Counted from the first letter of the stretch, positions 1 to 8,804 are shown. The stretch: 64,000 bases of DNA from an uncultured Clostridia bacterium (GCA_947644595.1 CANSAE010000002.1:186001-250000); one strand, 5' to 3'. The notes: generated from the sequence alone by a model not told the origin. Numbers and translations are program-made.

Positions 1-434
1 TAAGCAAAGCAGTCCCAGACGTGCTTTTCCTGAATGTCCCGGTTGTAGTTCATGGTGTTGCGCTGAAGGCAGAGCATGGAAGCGATGGCGTTTTCCGCCG
101 TCTCCTGGGTACAATAGTCCCGGATGGACACCACGCCCACGCCCTTTTCCGCGGCATATTCCAAATCGACTGCGTTGTAGCCGGTGGATTGGAAAGAGAT
201 CACGCGGCAGTGGTCCATGGCGTCGATCAGAGGCTTGTCAAATTCCACATAGCTGTTGATAATGATATCCGCATCTTTGATGTCTGCCAGAAACTTGGTG
301 TTTGTAGAAGAATCCAGGGGCTCAGCGGGGTTGAACACCGCAACCAGATACTCCGCTTCCGGTGGAAGGAAGGTATAGTCCACTTCATGAGACTGGTCCA
401 TAGTAGAGGGAGTTTCTGTGAATACGACTTTCAT
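1..434 (-). CDS. D-isomer specific 2-hydroxyacid dehydrogenase, 3' part outside window
   Basis: The minus-strand frame opens at an ATG at 434-432 and is still open at base 1, giving about 144 residues of the N-terminal part. The protein starts MKVVFTETPSTMDQ and contains DADIIINSYVEFDKPLID and the family-typical STGYNAVDLEYAAEKG and YCTQETAENAIASML segments, which match the substrate domain and start of the nucleotide domain of D-2-hydroxyacid dehydrogenases. The NAD-binding GxGxxG and catalytic Arg/Glu/His lie beyond the edge, so substrate specificity cannot be judged. The gene is 39 bases downstream of the symporter gene and probably ends the kor operon. Interconverting 2-hydroxy and 2-oxo acids would feed the oxidoreductase encoded upstream; this link is inferred. 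Confidence 0.85.
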   Translation of the reverse strand, partial: MKVVFTETPSTMDQSHEVDYTFLPPEAEYLVAVFNPAEPLDSSTNTKFLADIKDADIIINSYVEFDKPLIDAMDHCRVISFQSTGYNAVDLEYAAEKGVGVVSIRDYCTQETAENAIASMLCLQRNTMNYNRDIQEKHVWDCFA

Positions 435-473
435 AGAGGTCATTCCTTTCCTGTATAAGTAATTGATACTGTG

Positions 474-1922
474 TCAGTCCTCCGGTGCGCAAAAGCGGTC
501 TGCACGGAGAATATCTTCCTTTGTAGGTTTGCCCAGAACGCTCATGAGCAGGAACACTACGCCTGAGGACAGCAAGCCGGGCCACAGGGCGTCAACGGCA
601 AAGATGCCGCCCAGGCCGATCCCGTCTCCGATCAGCCAAATCAGTACGACCAAAAGAGAAACCAGCATACTGGTGAAAGAGGCCTTTGCGGTAGGTTTTT
701 TCCAGAAGGCGCCCAAAACGGTGGGGAAGAACAGGCAGGAGGCCTGGAAGGTGAACGCCAGCAGTAAAAGCTGGATGACATTGTACTTCCACCAGGCCAT
801 TGCCGCGCCGATGATACCGGCCACGATGGACCCCGCCATACCCAAGAGCTTCAGCGTTCGGTCCGATGCCGCGGGATTGATGCGGTCTTTATAAATGTCG
901 ATGGAGATATTTGCCGCGCAGCCGTTGATGCTGACCACTGCTGTGGACATAATGGCCGCAAATACACCCACCAGTACCAAGCCTGAAATCCCGGTCGGGA
1001 AGTATTTGGATACCATCACGGCGAATGCGCTGCTGCCCGCGGGCAGAGATGGTTCCAGGACACGGGTGGCCATGCCGATGATGGTACCGCCCAGGGCAAT
1101 GAACAAAATACTGAAGCCTGCCCACAAGGCCCCATTTCGTGATGTTTTTGCATTTTTTGCCGCAAAGCAGCGGGTGTAGCTGTCCATGCTGGTAAAAAAT
1201 GAGAAAATAGAGCTGACCCCCAGGGCAATGATCGTGGGCCAGCCGGAGCGTCCCAGGTCAAACCATTCCTGCGGAAGCGTCTGTAACTGTTCCAGGCCGC
1301 CGACGGCATGGATGGACAAGGGAATGCCCAGGACTACGGTGCCCAAAAGAATCAGAATAAATTGCAGCCATGTGGTATAAGTGATGGCCATAAGGCCGCC
1401 GATGGCTGAGTAAGCCACGGTAATTACGGTGCTGACCAAAAAGCAGGTGGTCGTATTCCAGCCGGTAATGGTGGTGAGCATACTGCCCATGGCTACCAAT
1501 TGGCTGGCCAAAAAGCCCAGATTTGCCAGAAAGCAGCAGATTAGCACGATCATTCCGGATCGGCTGTCATACCGGCTGGAAATGAGGGCCGGATAGGTGA
1601 TATTTTGCAACTTTGTGCCAAGCCGCTTGACGAGTTTGGAAAAGATCAGGCCGAATATCACGCAGCCTCCCGAGAGGAACAGCACATACCAACCGCCGCT
1701 GATGCCCAGGTTATATGCATCGGTGGATGTCCCGATGATGGAGGAGCCGCCGATCCAAGAGGACATCCACATGGCGGCAAGGGAGAAGGTGCCCAGCTGC
1801 TTGCCTGCCACAAAGTAGTCTTCGCTGGTTTTGTTTTTCCGGTAACCGATGATACCGAGAACTGCCATCATTCCGAAGTAAAGCAGGATGATGACCGCGT
1901 CGATCATTCTGACGTTTCCCAC
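474..1922 (-). CDS. Sodium:solute symporter (SSS family)
   Basis: This 482-residue, highly hydrophobic protein has the length and pattern of about 13 membrane helices expected for the SSS family. The N-terminal block KTSEDYFVAGKQLGTFSLAAMW and the following SWIGGSSIIGTS match the sodium-site region of the family. The likely start is GTG at 1922, seven bases after a GGGGGG ribosome site; an ATG five codons later is possible. The gene lies 50 bases downstream of korC and 39 bases upstream of the dehydrogenase gene, so it probably imports the organic acid handled by that operon. The substrate is not visible from sequence. Confidence 0.88.
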   Translation of the reverse strand: MGNVRMIDAVIILLYFGMMAVLGIIGYRKNKTSEDYFVAGKQLGTFSLAAMWMSSWIGGSSIIGTSTDAYNLGISGGWYVLFLSGGCVIFGLIFSKLVKRLGTKLQNITYPALISSRYDSRSGMIVLICCFLANLGFLASQLVAMGSMLTTITGWNTTTCFLVSTVITVAYSAIGGLMAITYTTWLQFILILLGTVVLGIPLSIHAVGGLEQLQTLPQEWFDLGRSGWPTIIALGVSSIFSFFTSMDSYTRCFAAKNAKTSRNGALWAGFSILFIALGGTIIGMATRVLEPSLPAGSSAFAVMVSKYFPTGISGLVLVGVFAAIMSTAVVSINGCAANISIDIYKDRINPAASDRTLKLLGMAGSIVAGIIGAAMAWWKYNVIQLLLLAFTFQASCLFFPTVLGAFWKKPTAKASFTSMLVSLLVVLIWLIGDGIGLGGIFAVDALWPGLLSSGVVFLLMSVLGKPTKEDILRADRFCAPED

Positions 1923-1972
1923 AGGGTATCCCCCTTTCTATCTTCCTTTTCTGAGGGTCAGGGTCCCTCGGC

Positions 1973-2515
1973 TTATAGCTGCTTGCGGGCTTCTTCCACA
2001 CCCCGGTCAAAGCATTGCGCGTTTTTGGGATTATTTTTCCCCTTTTTCGCAAAGAAATGATCAATGGCGCCGCGCATATAGGTCACGTCAAAGTCCGGGG
2101 AGGCGCAGGCCAGCGCGCCCAGCATCACGATGTTTGTGCCTTTTGGATTGTTCAGCTCATTTCCGATGTCCGTGGCCGGGACCATGACGACTTTGATATC
2201 GTCCCGGTAGGTGCGGTCTTTCCGGGCCAGACTGCTGTTGACCAGCAGGATGCCGCCGGGACGCAGCTGACTTTCAAACTTGTCGATGGCTGCGTCGTTG
2301 AGGGTATAGAGGATATCCAACTGGTGGCAATAGGGACTGGGAATCTCCTCGTCGCTGATTTTGATGTTGCAGTTGGCGGTGCCGCCGCGCATCTCGGAAC
2401 CATAGGAGGGGTACCAGGTGACATTCTTCCCGTCCTCCATGCCGGCATCGGCCAGGATCATGCCGGCCACCAGAACGCCTTGACCGCCGAAGCCGGAACA
2501 AATGATTTCAGTCAT
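1973..2515 (-). CDS. korC: 2-oxoacid:ferredoxin oxidoreductase, gamma subunit
   Basis: The 180-residue protein begins with MTEIICSGFGGQGVLVAG, the hallmark GxGGQG loop of the gamma domain of 2-oxoacid:ferredoxin oxidoreductases. The gamma subunit forms part of the coenzyme A-binding side of the complex. It starts two bases after korB ends, with a GGAGG ribosome site inside the end of korB, so translation is coupled. The order delta-alpha-beta-gamma matches four-subunit KOR/VOR operons. Whether the preferred substrate is 2-oxoglutarate, a branched-chain or an aryl 2-oxoacid cannot be told. Confidence 0.9.
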   Translation of the reverse strand: MTEIICSGFGGQGVLVAGMILADAGMEDGKNVTWYPSYGSEMRGGTANCNIKISDEEIPSPYCHQLDILYTLNDAAIDKFESQLRPGGILLVNSSLARKDRTYRDDIKVVMVPATDIGNELNNPKGTNIVMLGALACASPDFDVTYMRGAIDHFFAKKGKNNPKNAQCFDRGVEEARKQL

Positions 2516-2517
2516 GA

Positions 2518-3252
2518 TTATTTGCCTCCTTTATCAACAAACTCGCCAAGCTGGAAGTACTTTTCCTGCTCCTTCATGAATTCCAGCGCCTCCTGGGGCG
2601 TCAGGTTCCAGTTGGTGGGGCAGGGACTGAGCACTTCCACCAGGCAGAAGCCCTCGTTGTTCATCTGCTTTTCCAGAGCCTTCTGGATCATTTTTCCGGT
2701 CTTGATGACCTGGGCGGGGCTCTCCACGGAGCCGCGGGCCAGGTAGGCAATATCCAGTTGGCTCAGGACCTTCATGGCATCGAAAATGTTGCCGTTTTTG
2801 GTGACGTCACGCCCATGGGGGGAGGAGGTGGTTTTCATGTTGGGCAGGGAAGTGGGGGACATTTGTCCGCCGGTCATGCCGAACACGCTGTTGTTGACTA
2901 CCAGGGCCAGGATGTTCTCATTGCGCAGGGCGCAGTGGATGGTGCTCTCCATGCCGATGCTGTAGGCCGAGCCGTCGCCCGGGTGGGCGATAACGATGGC
3001 ATCGGGCCGCACGCGTTTGGCGCCTGCCGCCGTGATGATGGGCCGGCCGTGGGCGGCACCGATGCTGTTGAATTGAAGCACGTTCTGGGCAAACTCGCCG
3101 CAGGCTACGTCCTCCACCATGATGATACGGTCCTCAATGCCAAGAGCCTGTGCGGCTTCTGCCACGAGGCGGGCGATGATGCCATGCCCGCAGCCGGGGC
3201 ACCAGCCAATATGGGCGCTTGTATTGACACCGTTTGGTACACTGCATTTCAT
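2518..3252 (-). CDS. korB: 2-oxoacid:ferredoxin oxidoreductase, beta (TPP) subunit
   Basis: The 244-residue protein carries the thiamine diphosphate-binding half. HIGWCPGCGHGII near the N-terminus is the usual family start, and AHPGDGSAYSIGMEST followed by NNSVFGMTGGQMSPT is the GDG...N-x-(V/I)-(Y/F)-G-M-T-G-G-Q diphosphate/Mg-binding motif. The enzyme oxidatively decarboxylates a 2-oxoacid to acyl-CoA and passes electrons to ferredoxin. A GGAGGGA ribosome site precedes the ATG, and 13 bases separate it from korA. Confidence 0.92.
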   Translation of the reverse strand: MKCSVPNGVNTSAHIGWCPGCGHGIIARLVAEAAQALGIEDRIIMVEDVACGEFAQNVLQFNSIGAAHGRPIITAAGAKRVRPDAIVIAHPGDGSAYSIGMESTIHCALRNENILALVVNNSVFGMTGGQMSPTSLPNMKTTSSPHGRDVTKNGNIFDAMKVLSQLDIAYLARGSVESPAQVIKTGKMIQKALEKQMNNEGFCLVEVLSPCPTNWNLTPQEALEFMKEQEKYFQLGEFVDKGGK

Positions 3253-3265
3253 ACTTTGTCCCTCC

Positions 3266-4321
3266 TCAATCCTGTTTCAGCATCTGCTGCACCTTTTCGA
3301 GGATGACTTCCTCCGAAGGCACATTGGCGAATTCACCGTAGCTCTCCACGGGATGCTTGTTCCCGGTGGCCAGAATCACGTCGTCGCACATCTGGCCCAG
3401 AATGCTCATTTCCACACACAAAAAGCCCTTGACCTGGCTGCCCAGCTGCTCAAAAGCCTTTTTGGGGAAGGGCCAGAGGGTGATGGGGCGAATCAGTCCC
3501 AGCTTGATGCCCTTTGCCCGGGCCTGCTTCACAGCGGCCTTGGAAACGCGGGAGCTGATGCCGTAGGCAACCAGAACGATTTCCGCGTCCTCGGTTTGTA
3601 CGCTCTCCCAGCGCTGTTCGTTTTCCTCAATGGTGCGGTACTTGTCTTTCAGATAATCCATGTAGGTATCCGCGCCGATGGTGTAATATGTATTCCAGAT
3701 GACCTTCTGCTCCTCGCCCTGCTTCCGGGGAGCAATTGCCCAGTCGTGGGAATTCATATCATATTCCCGCATCTCCGGGAGCTCCACGGGCTCCACCATC
3801 TGACCGATGGCGGCGTCGGAGCCCACCAGGACCGGATGACGGTATTTTTCTGCCAAATCAAAAGAGAGATATGCCAAATCGGCGTTTTCCTGGACGCTGG
3901 CGGGCGCCAGAACGATGGTACGGTAGTCACCGTGACCGCCGCCCCGGGTGAGCTGCCAGTAATCGCCCTGCCCCTGGAAAATATCGCCCAGGCCGGAGCC
4001 GATGCGCATGACGTCCGCGATGACGGCTGGGATGTCGTTGCCGCACAGATAAGAGATGCCCTCCTGCTTCAAAGAGAAGCCGGGCCCGGCGGAGGTGGTC
4101 AGCGCCCGTGCGCCGCAGCAGGCCGCGCCGAACAGCATGTTGATGCCCGCCACTTCCGATTCTGTCTGAACGAACTGTCCGCCCACTTCCTCCATGCGCC
4201 AGGACATGTATTCCAAAATCTCTGTTTGCGGCGTGATAGGATAACCGCTGAAAAACCGGCAACCGGCGCGGATACATGCTTCCGCAAAGGCTTCGTTGCC
4301 TTTCATCAATACTTTAGCCAT
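3266..4321 (-). CDS. korA: 2-oxoacid:ferredoxin oxidoreductase, alpha subunit
   Basis: The 351-residue alpha subunit opens with MAKVLMKGNEAFAEACIRAGCRFFSGYPITPQTEI; the GYPITPQ(T/S) motif is diagnostic of the pyrimidine-binding domain. TSAGPGFSLKQEG is the second conserved block, and the C-terminal third is the transketolase C-like domain. Length is normal for KorA (about 350-380). The gene sits between korD and korB with short gaps and a good ribosome site. Confidence 0.92.
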   Translation of the reverse strand: MAKVLMKGNEAFAEACIRAGCRFFSGYPITPQTEILEYMSWRMEEVGGQFVQTESEVAGINMLFGAACCGARALTTSAGPGFSLKQEGISYLCGNDIPAVIADVMRIGSGLGDIFQGQGDYWQLTRGGGHGDYRTIVLAPASVQENADLAYLSFDLAEKYRHPVLVGSDAAIGQMVEPVELPEMREYDMNSHDWAIAPRKQGEEQKVIWNTYYTIGADTYMDYLKDKYRTIEENEQRWESVQTEDAEIVLVAYGISSRVSKAAVKQARAKGIKLGLIRPITLWPFPKKAFEQLGSQVKGFLCVEMSILGQMCDDVILATGNKHPVESYGEFANVPSEEVILEKVQQMLKQD

Positions 4322-4339
4322 AAAATCGTCCCTTCTTTC

Positions 4340-4537
4340 TTATAAGATCTCGATTACATAGTCCGGGCACATCCTGTAGCAGGAACCGCACTGGACACAT
4401 TTTTCTTCATCGACCCGGACGGTCTCATAGCCCTTTTCTCCCAGTTCTCCCGATGGAGTCAGTGCTTTTGTGGGGCACACGCTGACACAGAGATGACATC
4501 CCTTGCAGCGCTCCAGACTGAGTACGATTTTTGACAT
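4340..4537 (-). CDS. korD: 2-oxoacid:ferredoxin oxidoreductase, delta (ferredoxin) subunit
   Basis: This 65-residue protein has two complete 4Fe-4S motifs, CKGCHLCVSVCP and CVQCGSCYRMCP, and nothing else, as expected for the delta subunit that carries electrons out of the complex. It is the first gene of the leftward kor operon; GGGGGAAAACTCT precedes its ATG. Confidence 0.9.
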   Translation of the reverse strand: MSKIVLSLERCKGCHLCVSVCPTKALTPSGELGEKGYETVRVDEEKCVQCGSCYRMCPDYVIEIL

Positions 4538-4585
4538 AGAGTTTTCCCCCTTTTTCGATTCCGCAGTTTACGGATGTGATTTTAT

Positions 4586-4689
4586 GTTCTTTTATTTAGA
4601 ACGCCGTTTTGGATACGAAGGATAAAAAACAGTAGAGGTGATCCCTGCATATGTTCTAATATACAGAACGACATTCTACAAATATAGAA
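4586..4689. promoter_or_regulatory. Palindromic operator sites upstream of korD
   Basis: Two perfect dyads of the form GTTCT-N7-AGAAC lie at 4586-4602 and 4653-4669, both between korD and the IclR gene. A third, weaker one, TTCTA-N6-TAGAA, lies at 4674-4689. On the minus strand a candidate promoter TTGCAC (4702-4697), 18-base spacer, TAGAAT (4678-4673) would place the 4653-4669 dyad at the transcription start and the other in the leader, where a repressor could block it. Binding by the adjacent IclR protein is inferred from position and symmetry. Confidence 0.55.
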
Positions 4690-4718
4690 AAAGAACGTGC
4701 AACCATAAAAGATTGCAC
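4687..4718 (-). terminator. Probable terminator of the IclR gene
   Basis: Read on the minus strand, GTGCAA and TTGCAC form a 6-bp stem with a 10-base loop (4718-4697), followed directly by a T-rich tail GTTCTTTTTCT. It lies about 75 bases after the IclR stop. The stem is short, so strength is uncertain, and it overlaps the candidate korD -35 element. Confidence 0.4.
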
Positions 4719-4793
4719 ATTCAGTTTATCATATTTTCAACGCATCTACAATTAACAGGTAGTACAAATAATGCGGACTGTTTTTGACGGGTT

Positions 4794-5558
4794 TCACAAA
4801 CTCTGCTGCATGAGGACCAAGTGGTTTTGTAATACCTCAATAAAATGCCTGATCTTTTCTTCCGTAAATCGCAGAGAAGGGCCGCTGACACTCATAGCGC
4901 CCACCAGCTGACCTTTTCGTGTGAGGATCGGCACGGCAACGCATTTCAGACCGATGGAGTTTTCCATGTTGTCAACAGAATAGCCTTGCATACGGATTTT
5001 TTGCAGCTCTGTACGCATTTGCTCCGGGTCCGTGATGGTATATTCCGTGAGTGCGGTCATGGGCTTAGACAGGAAATCTTCCACAAACTCCTCGGGCATA
5101 TAAGCCAGCATGGCCTTTCCGCTGCCGGTGGCATTCATGGGGTCGGTACTGTTGCGCAGGGAAGAGGCCAGAAAGGAATTGCTGTCATTGGGGATGGCGG
5201 CATCCAGGTAATAGACCTCGTAACCATTGGGGATGGTCAGGTAGCAAATTTCGCCTGCTTCTTTGGCGATTTGCCGAATGTGGGGGGCAGCGATCTCCTG
5301 AAAGCTGTACCGTTGGGCCGCCGCCCGGCCCAGGCGCAGCGCGCCGATGCCAAGATAATATTTATTGGATTCTTCATCCTTCACGGCAAATTCCAAAGCG
5401 GTGAGAGTGCTTAGAATATCATACACATTGCTTTTGTACAGCCCGAGCTTTTCGCTGATCTCGGTGATTCCCAACGGTTGCTTTTCGATGAAGCAATTGA
5501 GTACCCGGATCGCCTTTTCCAGACTTTTGTTTTTGATTTTTCCCAGTTCTTCTGTCAT
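4794..5558 (-). CDS. IclR-family transcriptional regulator
   Basis: This 254-residue protein has an N-terminal winged helix-turn-helix (about residues 10-75, with LEKAIRVLNCFIEKQPLGITEISEKLGLYKSNVYDIL) and a C-terminal GAF-like effector domain. The domain carries the family blocks NSTDPMNATGSGKAMLAYMPEE and GLKCVAVPILTRKGQLVGAMSVSGPS. The conserved Cys in KCVAVPI is typical of IclR effector pockets. It lies in the same orientation upstream of the kor operon, separated by a 256-base regulatory region with matching palindromes, and is the likely local regulator responding to an aromatic or organic acid. Confidence 0.92.
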   Translation of the reverse strand: MTEELGKIKNKSLEKAIRVLNCFIEKQPLGITEISEKLGLYKSNVYDILSTLTALEFAVKDEESNKYYLGIGALRLGRAAAQRYSFQEIAAPHIRQIAKEAGEICYLTIPNGYEVYYLDAAIPNDSNSFLASSLRNSTDPMNATGSGKAMLAYMPEEFVEDFLSKPMTALTEYTITDPEQMRTELQKIRMQGYSVDNMENSIGLKCVAVPILTRKGQLVGAMSVSGPSLRFTEEKIRHFIEVLQNHLVLMQQSL

Positions 5559-5688
5559 GATCCCACATCCTGCTCTTGTCCGTCTGTAATACTATCTTAG
5601 CATATCTCTTCAAAAAATCAAGATGTTCCGGCAGCGATGAAGTGCTGTGAGAATCCTTGGAAAATCTCTGGACGGGGGACTGGGAACG

Positions 5689-5697
5689 TGTTATAAT
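5689..5697 (+). promoter_or_regulatory. Extended -10 promoter for the glycosyltransferase gene
   Basis: TG-T-TATAAT at 5689-5697 is a perfect extended -10 element 37 bases upstream of the ATG at 5734. Only a poor -35 match (CTGGAC near 5668) is present, as is common for extended -10 promoters. Confidence 0.5.
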
Positions 5698-5733
5698 ACT
5701 AATGATTATTGCTTTATAGGAAGTGCAGCGGTT

Positions 5734-6756
5734 ATGAACTATGGCGTTTTGATTCCGGCGTTTCAGCCGGATGAGGGGCTTGTGGCCCTGTGTCGGACGC
5801 TGACAGAAAAAAATATCCCGATCATCGTGGTCAATGACGGCAGCACAGAGGGAACGGAGTATTTTCAACAGCTGCAGCAGGACGGCATCACGGTGCTGGG
5901 TTATGCCGAAAACCGGGGAAAGGGCTATGCGCTGAAGACTGGGATCAAGTATATGCAAAAAGCCGGATTTGAAGGCGCAGTCACTGCGGATGCCGACGGC
6001 CAGCACACAGTGGCGGATATATTGCGGATCGCAGGAAAAATGGAAGAATGCCCGGGCTGTCTTGTGCTGGGCGCGCGGGATGTGGAACAAATGATCCCCC
6101 GTTCAAAAGCGGGGAACCGTCTCACACGAACATTGTTCCGGATTTTGCACGGCATTGATTTGCAGGATACCCAAACGGGCTTACGGGGCATTCCATTGGA
6201 TACACATACTGTGCCGATGTTGCTGAATTTGCCGGGGGACCGGTATGAGTATGAGATGGAAATGCTTCTGCGTTCCCAGGAACTGTTCCCTTCAGGCGTT
6301 ATAGAGATACCGATTGAGACCATTTATATTGACGATAACGCATCGTCCCATTTCCGGCCGCTCAAGGACGGAATGAAGATATATTCTGTGCTGTTTGGGA
6401 ACTTTCCAAAATATTTGTTGTCGTCAGTGTTGTCCTATGTGGTGGATTACTCTTTGTTCAGCGTATTGTATTATTGCGTGCTGAGGCAGACGGCACCATC
6501 CCAGGTGGCAGCGCGGCTGGTGAGTGCGGTGTTTAATTTCACCGTGAACAAATTTTACGTGTTCAAAGGTAGCGGGAAAAAGTACAATTTATTGAGTTAC
6601 ACAGTGCTGGCGGCAGCAGTGCTGGCAGTCAGTGCGGGCGCGTTGCACCTACTGGTGGACATCTGCGGGCTGCCTGCATTTGCAGTCAAGCTGCTAGTCG
6701 ATGGGATATTGTATGTAATGAACTATTTTGTGCAGAAAAAGATCGCAGCGATGTGA
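5734..6756 (+). CDS. GT2 glycosyltransferase fused to a GtrA-like membrane domain
   Basis: The start is set at the ATG at 5734 (MNYGVLIPAFQPDEG), because the family's first beta strand begins there and the upstream codons overlap the promoter; this gives 340 residues. The N-terminal 220 residues are a GT-A fold of the polyprenyl-phosphate mannosyl/glucosyltransferase type, with VNDGSTEGT and the metal-binding TADADGQH. The last 120 residues are four hydrophobic helices of the GtrA type (YLLSSVLSYVVDYSLFSVLYY onward). It probably transfers a sugar from a nucleotide sugar to undecaprenyl phosphate for cell-wall glycan decoration. It is a single-gene unit facing the tRNA locus. Confidence 0.88.
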   Translation: MNYGVLIPAFQPDEGLVALCRTLTEKNIPIIVVNDGSTEGTEYFQQLQQDGITVLGYAENRGKGYALKTGIKYMQKAGFEGAVTADADGQHTVADILRIAGKMEECPGCLVLGARDVEQMIPRSKAGNRLTRTLFRILHGIDLQDTQTGLRGIPLDTHTVPMLLNLPGDRYEYEMEMLLRSQELFPSGVIEIPIETIYIDDNASSHFRPLKDGMKIYSVLFGNFPKYLLSSVLSYVVDYSLFSVLYYCVLRQTAPSQVAARLVSAVFNFTVNKFYVFKGSGKKYNLLSYTVLAAAVLAVSAGALHLLVDICGLPAFAVKLLVDGILYVMNYFVQKKIAAM

Positions 6757-6772
6757 CTGCAGGAAAAAGTGC

Positions 6773-6801
6773 TTGACGAGTCCCCGGGGATGTGATATAC
6801 T
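6773..6801 (+). promoter_or_regulatory. Strong promoter of the tRNA-fMet locus
   Basis: TTGACG (6773-6778), a 17-base spacer and TATACT (6796-6801), with TG at 6793-6794 as an extended -10. It lies 17 bases upstream of the truncated tRNA copy and is the only obvious promoter for the complete tRNA further on. Confidence 0.8.
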
Positions 6802-6818
6802 AACTAAGCTATAGACGT

Positions 6819-6856
6819 CGCGGGGTAGAGCAGGGGTAGCTCGTCGGGCTCATAAC
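6819..6856 (+). pseudogene. 5'-half copy of tRNA-fMet
   Basis: These 38 bases are identical to positions 6913-6950 of the complete tRNA, from the first acceptor base through the anticodon loop into the first 3' stem base. They then break off into unrelated sequence (6857-6912). The fragment lies directly behind the promoter. It cannot fold into a tRNA. It is either the remnant of a tandem tRNA gene or the scar of an integration event inside the anticodon stem-loop. Confidence 0.85.
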
Positions 6857-6912
6857 TCTTAGAGTCACCTGCCTTTTCCGCCGCTGATTTTAGCGCCAAT
6901 TTCATACAATGC

Positions 6913-6987
<75 letters not shown>

Positions 6988-6991
6988 GCAA

Positions 6992-7028
6992 AGCCTTGAA
7001 ACACAACGGTTTCAGGGCTTTTTCTTTT
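6992..7028 (+). terminator. Terminator of the tRNA-fMet transcript
   Basis: AGCC-TT-GAAAC (6992-7002) pairs with GTTTC-A-GGGCT (7009-7019), followed by a TTTTTCTTTT tract. It begins five bases after the tRNA CCA. Confidence 0.8.
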
Positions 7029-7182
7029 CCCCGTTGCAATTTGCAACGGGTTTGCTCAAAGAGCCATATTTGCTTTGGGTAAAAAGTAGATTAAGTAAAA
7101 TGAGACCCACACGTTTACACCCTCGAATTATGTTCCTTTCTGTCGATTTGCAACTACATATGCAACCGCAACAAAGTCTTGC

Positions 7183-8568
7183 TTATGCAGTTTGGCTTTT
7201 CGTCTGGCCGGTTGAGAAATCCGGTAAAGGAATGCCAGCAAATTTAGGCCGTTTCTTTGCTCCGCTTAACGGCTTTGCAACGGCTAATCGGTCAATGCTC
7301 ACATAGTCAGACATTGTTTCGATGGCTGTCCGTTCGCTGTCAGCATTCCCGTGCATATATTTCTGTGTGGTGCTGATTGAAGCATGTCCCAGAATATCTT
7401 GTATGATATTCAACGGCGTATTTTCTTCAACCAGCCTTGTCGCAAAAGTGTGCCGCAAAGCATGTGGATTGACCTTCTTAATTTCACAGCGGGCAGAAAC
7501 CGCTTTTAAGCGAATCTCAAAACTTTTCGGATCAATATGTGTTCCCTTTGTTGATGGAAACAATAGATTGTCCGGATTAGGCCAGCTGGAATTTGACAGT
7601 GTAAATAAGTGGCGGATCAGGAGTTCACACAATCCATCTGAAATATATATTTCACGATTGGATTTTTTTGTTTTAGGTGTGTTCTGCACAATAAGGTGAG
7701 TTTTTTTCTTCGGGTCGTAATTCAAAATACGAATATTGGGGTAGTCCGTGGAAATGGCACTGGTGGAAACACGAATCAGATTTTTGTTTACGGAAAGCGT
7801 CTGCTTTTCCAAATTCAAATCCGATATTTCCAGCGCAAGAAGCTCGCCAATGCGCATACCCGTAAACAAATCCGTGAGTATGGCAATACGCTGCGTTTCC
7901 CGCATTACTTCCTCCATGAATATCCGCATCTCTGATTGGCTCATGACGCGCATTTCTTTTGCGATAACTCCCGGCCGGGTGGTTCCGGCAGTGGGATTGG
8001 ATTCCAAATTATACTTAGAAACAGCATAATCAAAAAAATCCTTTAGAACCATGTGATGGTTGCGAATTGTTTTTGGAGATAATCCACCCGGTCTTCCGTC
8101 TTTCCTTGCCCCAGTTAATTGTTTGCTCTGATAGTATTCCTGTATTTTATCCTGTGTTATTTGGTAAAGCGGCATTTCTCCAAAGAATGGTTCAAAATGA
8201 TCCTGATACAGGTCCAGATAAGTTGCATAAGTTGAAGGCTTTCGAGCCGGAGGCGCTTTATAAAGATTAAGCCATTTCGGGAATGCTTCGCTGAATAGGG
8301 TTTCTGCTTCCGGGTAATGCCCCAACCGTAATCGATCTTCAGCAAGACGAATTTTTTCTTCCTCCTGCATTTTGACCTCTTGCTCTTGCCGTTTACGCGC
8401 TTCTAAAAAGGCGATCTTCTTTTGATTGCAGATCGTTTTGGTTCGTCCGGTAAAAGACTTACGCTCTAAGGTTCCATCTTCCTTACGGCCCAGCGTAATT
8501 TGATGTACCCATGTTTTATCAGCAAGTTGCCAATAGGTGCCTTCGCCATTTGATCTTTTCTTTGCCAT
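7183..8568 (-). CDS. Tyrosine-type site-specific integrase
   Basis: This 461-residue recombinase has an N-terminal arm-type DNA-binding region (GEGTYWQLADKTWVHQITLGRK), a coiled stretch (about residues 50-80), a SAM-like core-binding domain (about 95-190) and a catalytic domain with all expected residues: Arg in LFTGMRIGELLALE, His-x-x-Arg in NPHALRHTFATRL, and LGHASISTTQKYMH with the nucleophilic Tyr. It sits 195 bases from the 3' end of tRNA-fMet and points towards it, the usual position for an integrase of an element inserted at that tRNA. A 3'-end tRNA repeat marking the other end was not seen elsewhere in the window. Confidence 0.93.
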   Translation of the reverse strand: MAKKRSNGEGTYWQLADKTWVHQITLGRKEDGTLERKSFTGRTKTICNQKKIAFLEARKRQEQEVKMQEEEKIRLAEDRLRLGHYPEAETLFSEAFPKWLNLYKAPPARKPSTYATYLDLYQDHFEPFFGEMPLYQITQDKIQEYYQSKQLTGARKDGRPGGLSPKTIRNHHMVLKDFFDYAVSKYNLESNPTAGTTRPGVIAKEMRVMSQSEMRIFMEEVMRETQRIAILTDLFTGMRIGELLALEISDLNLEKQTLSVNKNLIRVSTSAISTDYPNIRILNYDPKKKTHLIVQNTPKTKKSNREIYISDGLCELLIRHLFTLSNSSWPNPDNLLFPSTKGTHIDPKSFEIRLKAVSARCEIKKVNPHALRHTFATRLVEENTPLNIIQDILGHASISTTQKYMHGNADSERTAIETMSDYVSIDRLAVAKPLSGAKKRPKFAGIPLPDFSTGQTKSQTA

Positions 8569-8603
8569 AATAAACCTCCAAGTTTTTCATTGAAGATATG
8601 GCA

Positions 8604-8804
8604 TCAGTAGTTTGCAACATGAGAGGAGTTCAGCCAAGTATAAAACGATTCTTTGGGTATTCTATATGAATGACCGACTTTAACAACGGGGAAACTGCGA
8701 CTATGAATCAGGTTATACGCTGCATTTGTTCCTATGTTTAAGATATTTTTGATTTCTTTTACGGTTAAAGTCTCTTGCAAAGATGTTACTGTTTCTGAGC
8801 ACAT
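8604..8804 (-). CDS. Excisionase-like helix-turn-helix protein
   Basis: The 66-residue protein has the MerR/excisionase-type fold seen in small recombination directionality factors: LTVKEIKNILNIGTNAAYNLIH, then FPVVKVGHSYRIPKESFYTWL. An AGGAGG site precedes the ATG. It lies 35 bases upstream of the integrase in the same orientation, so it probably controls excision. Confidence 0.85.
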   Translation of the reverse strand: MCSETVTSLQETLTVKEIKNILNIGTNAAYNLIHSRSFPVVKVGHSYRIPKESFYTWLNSSHVANY

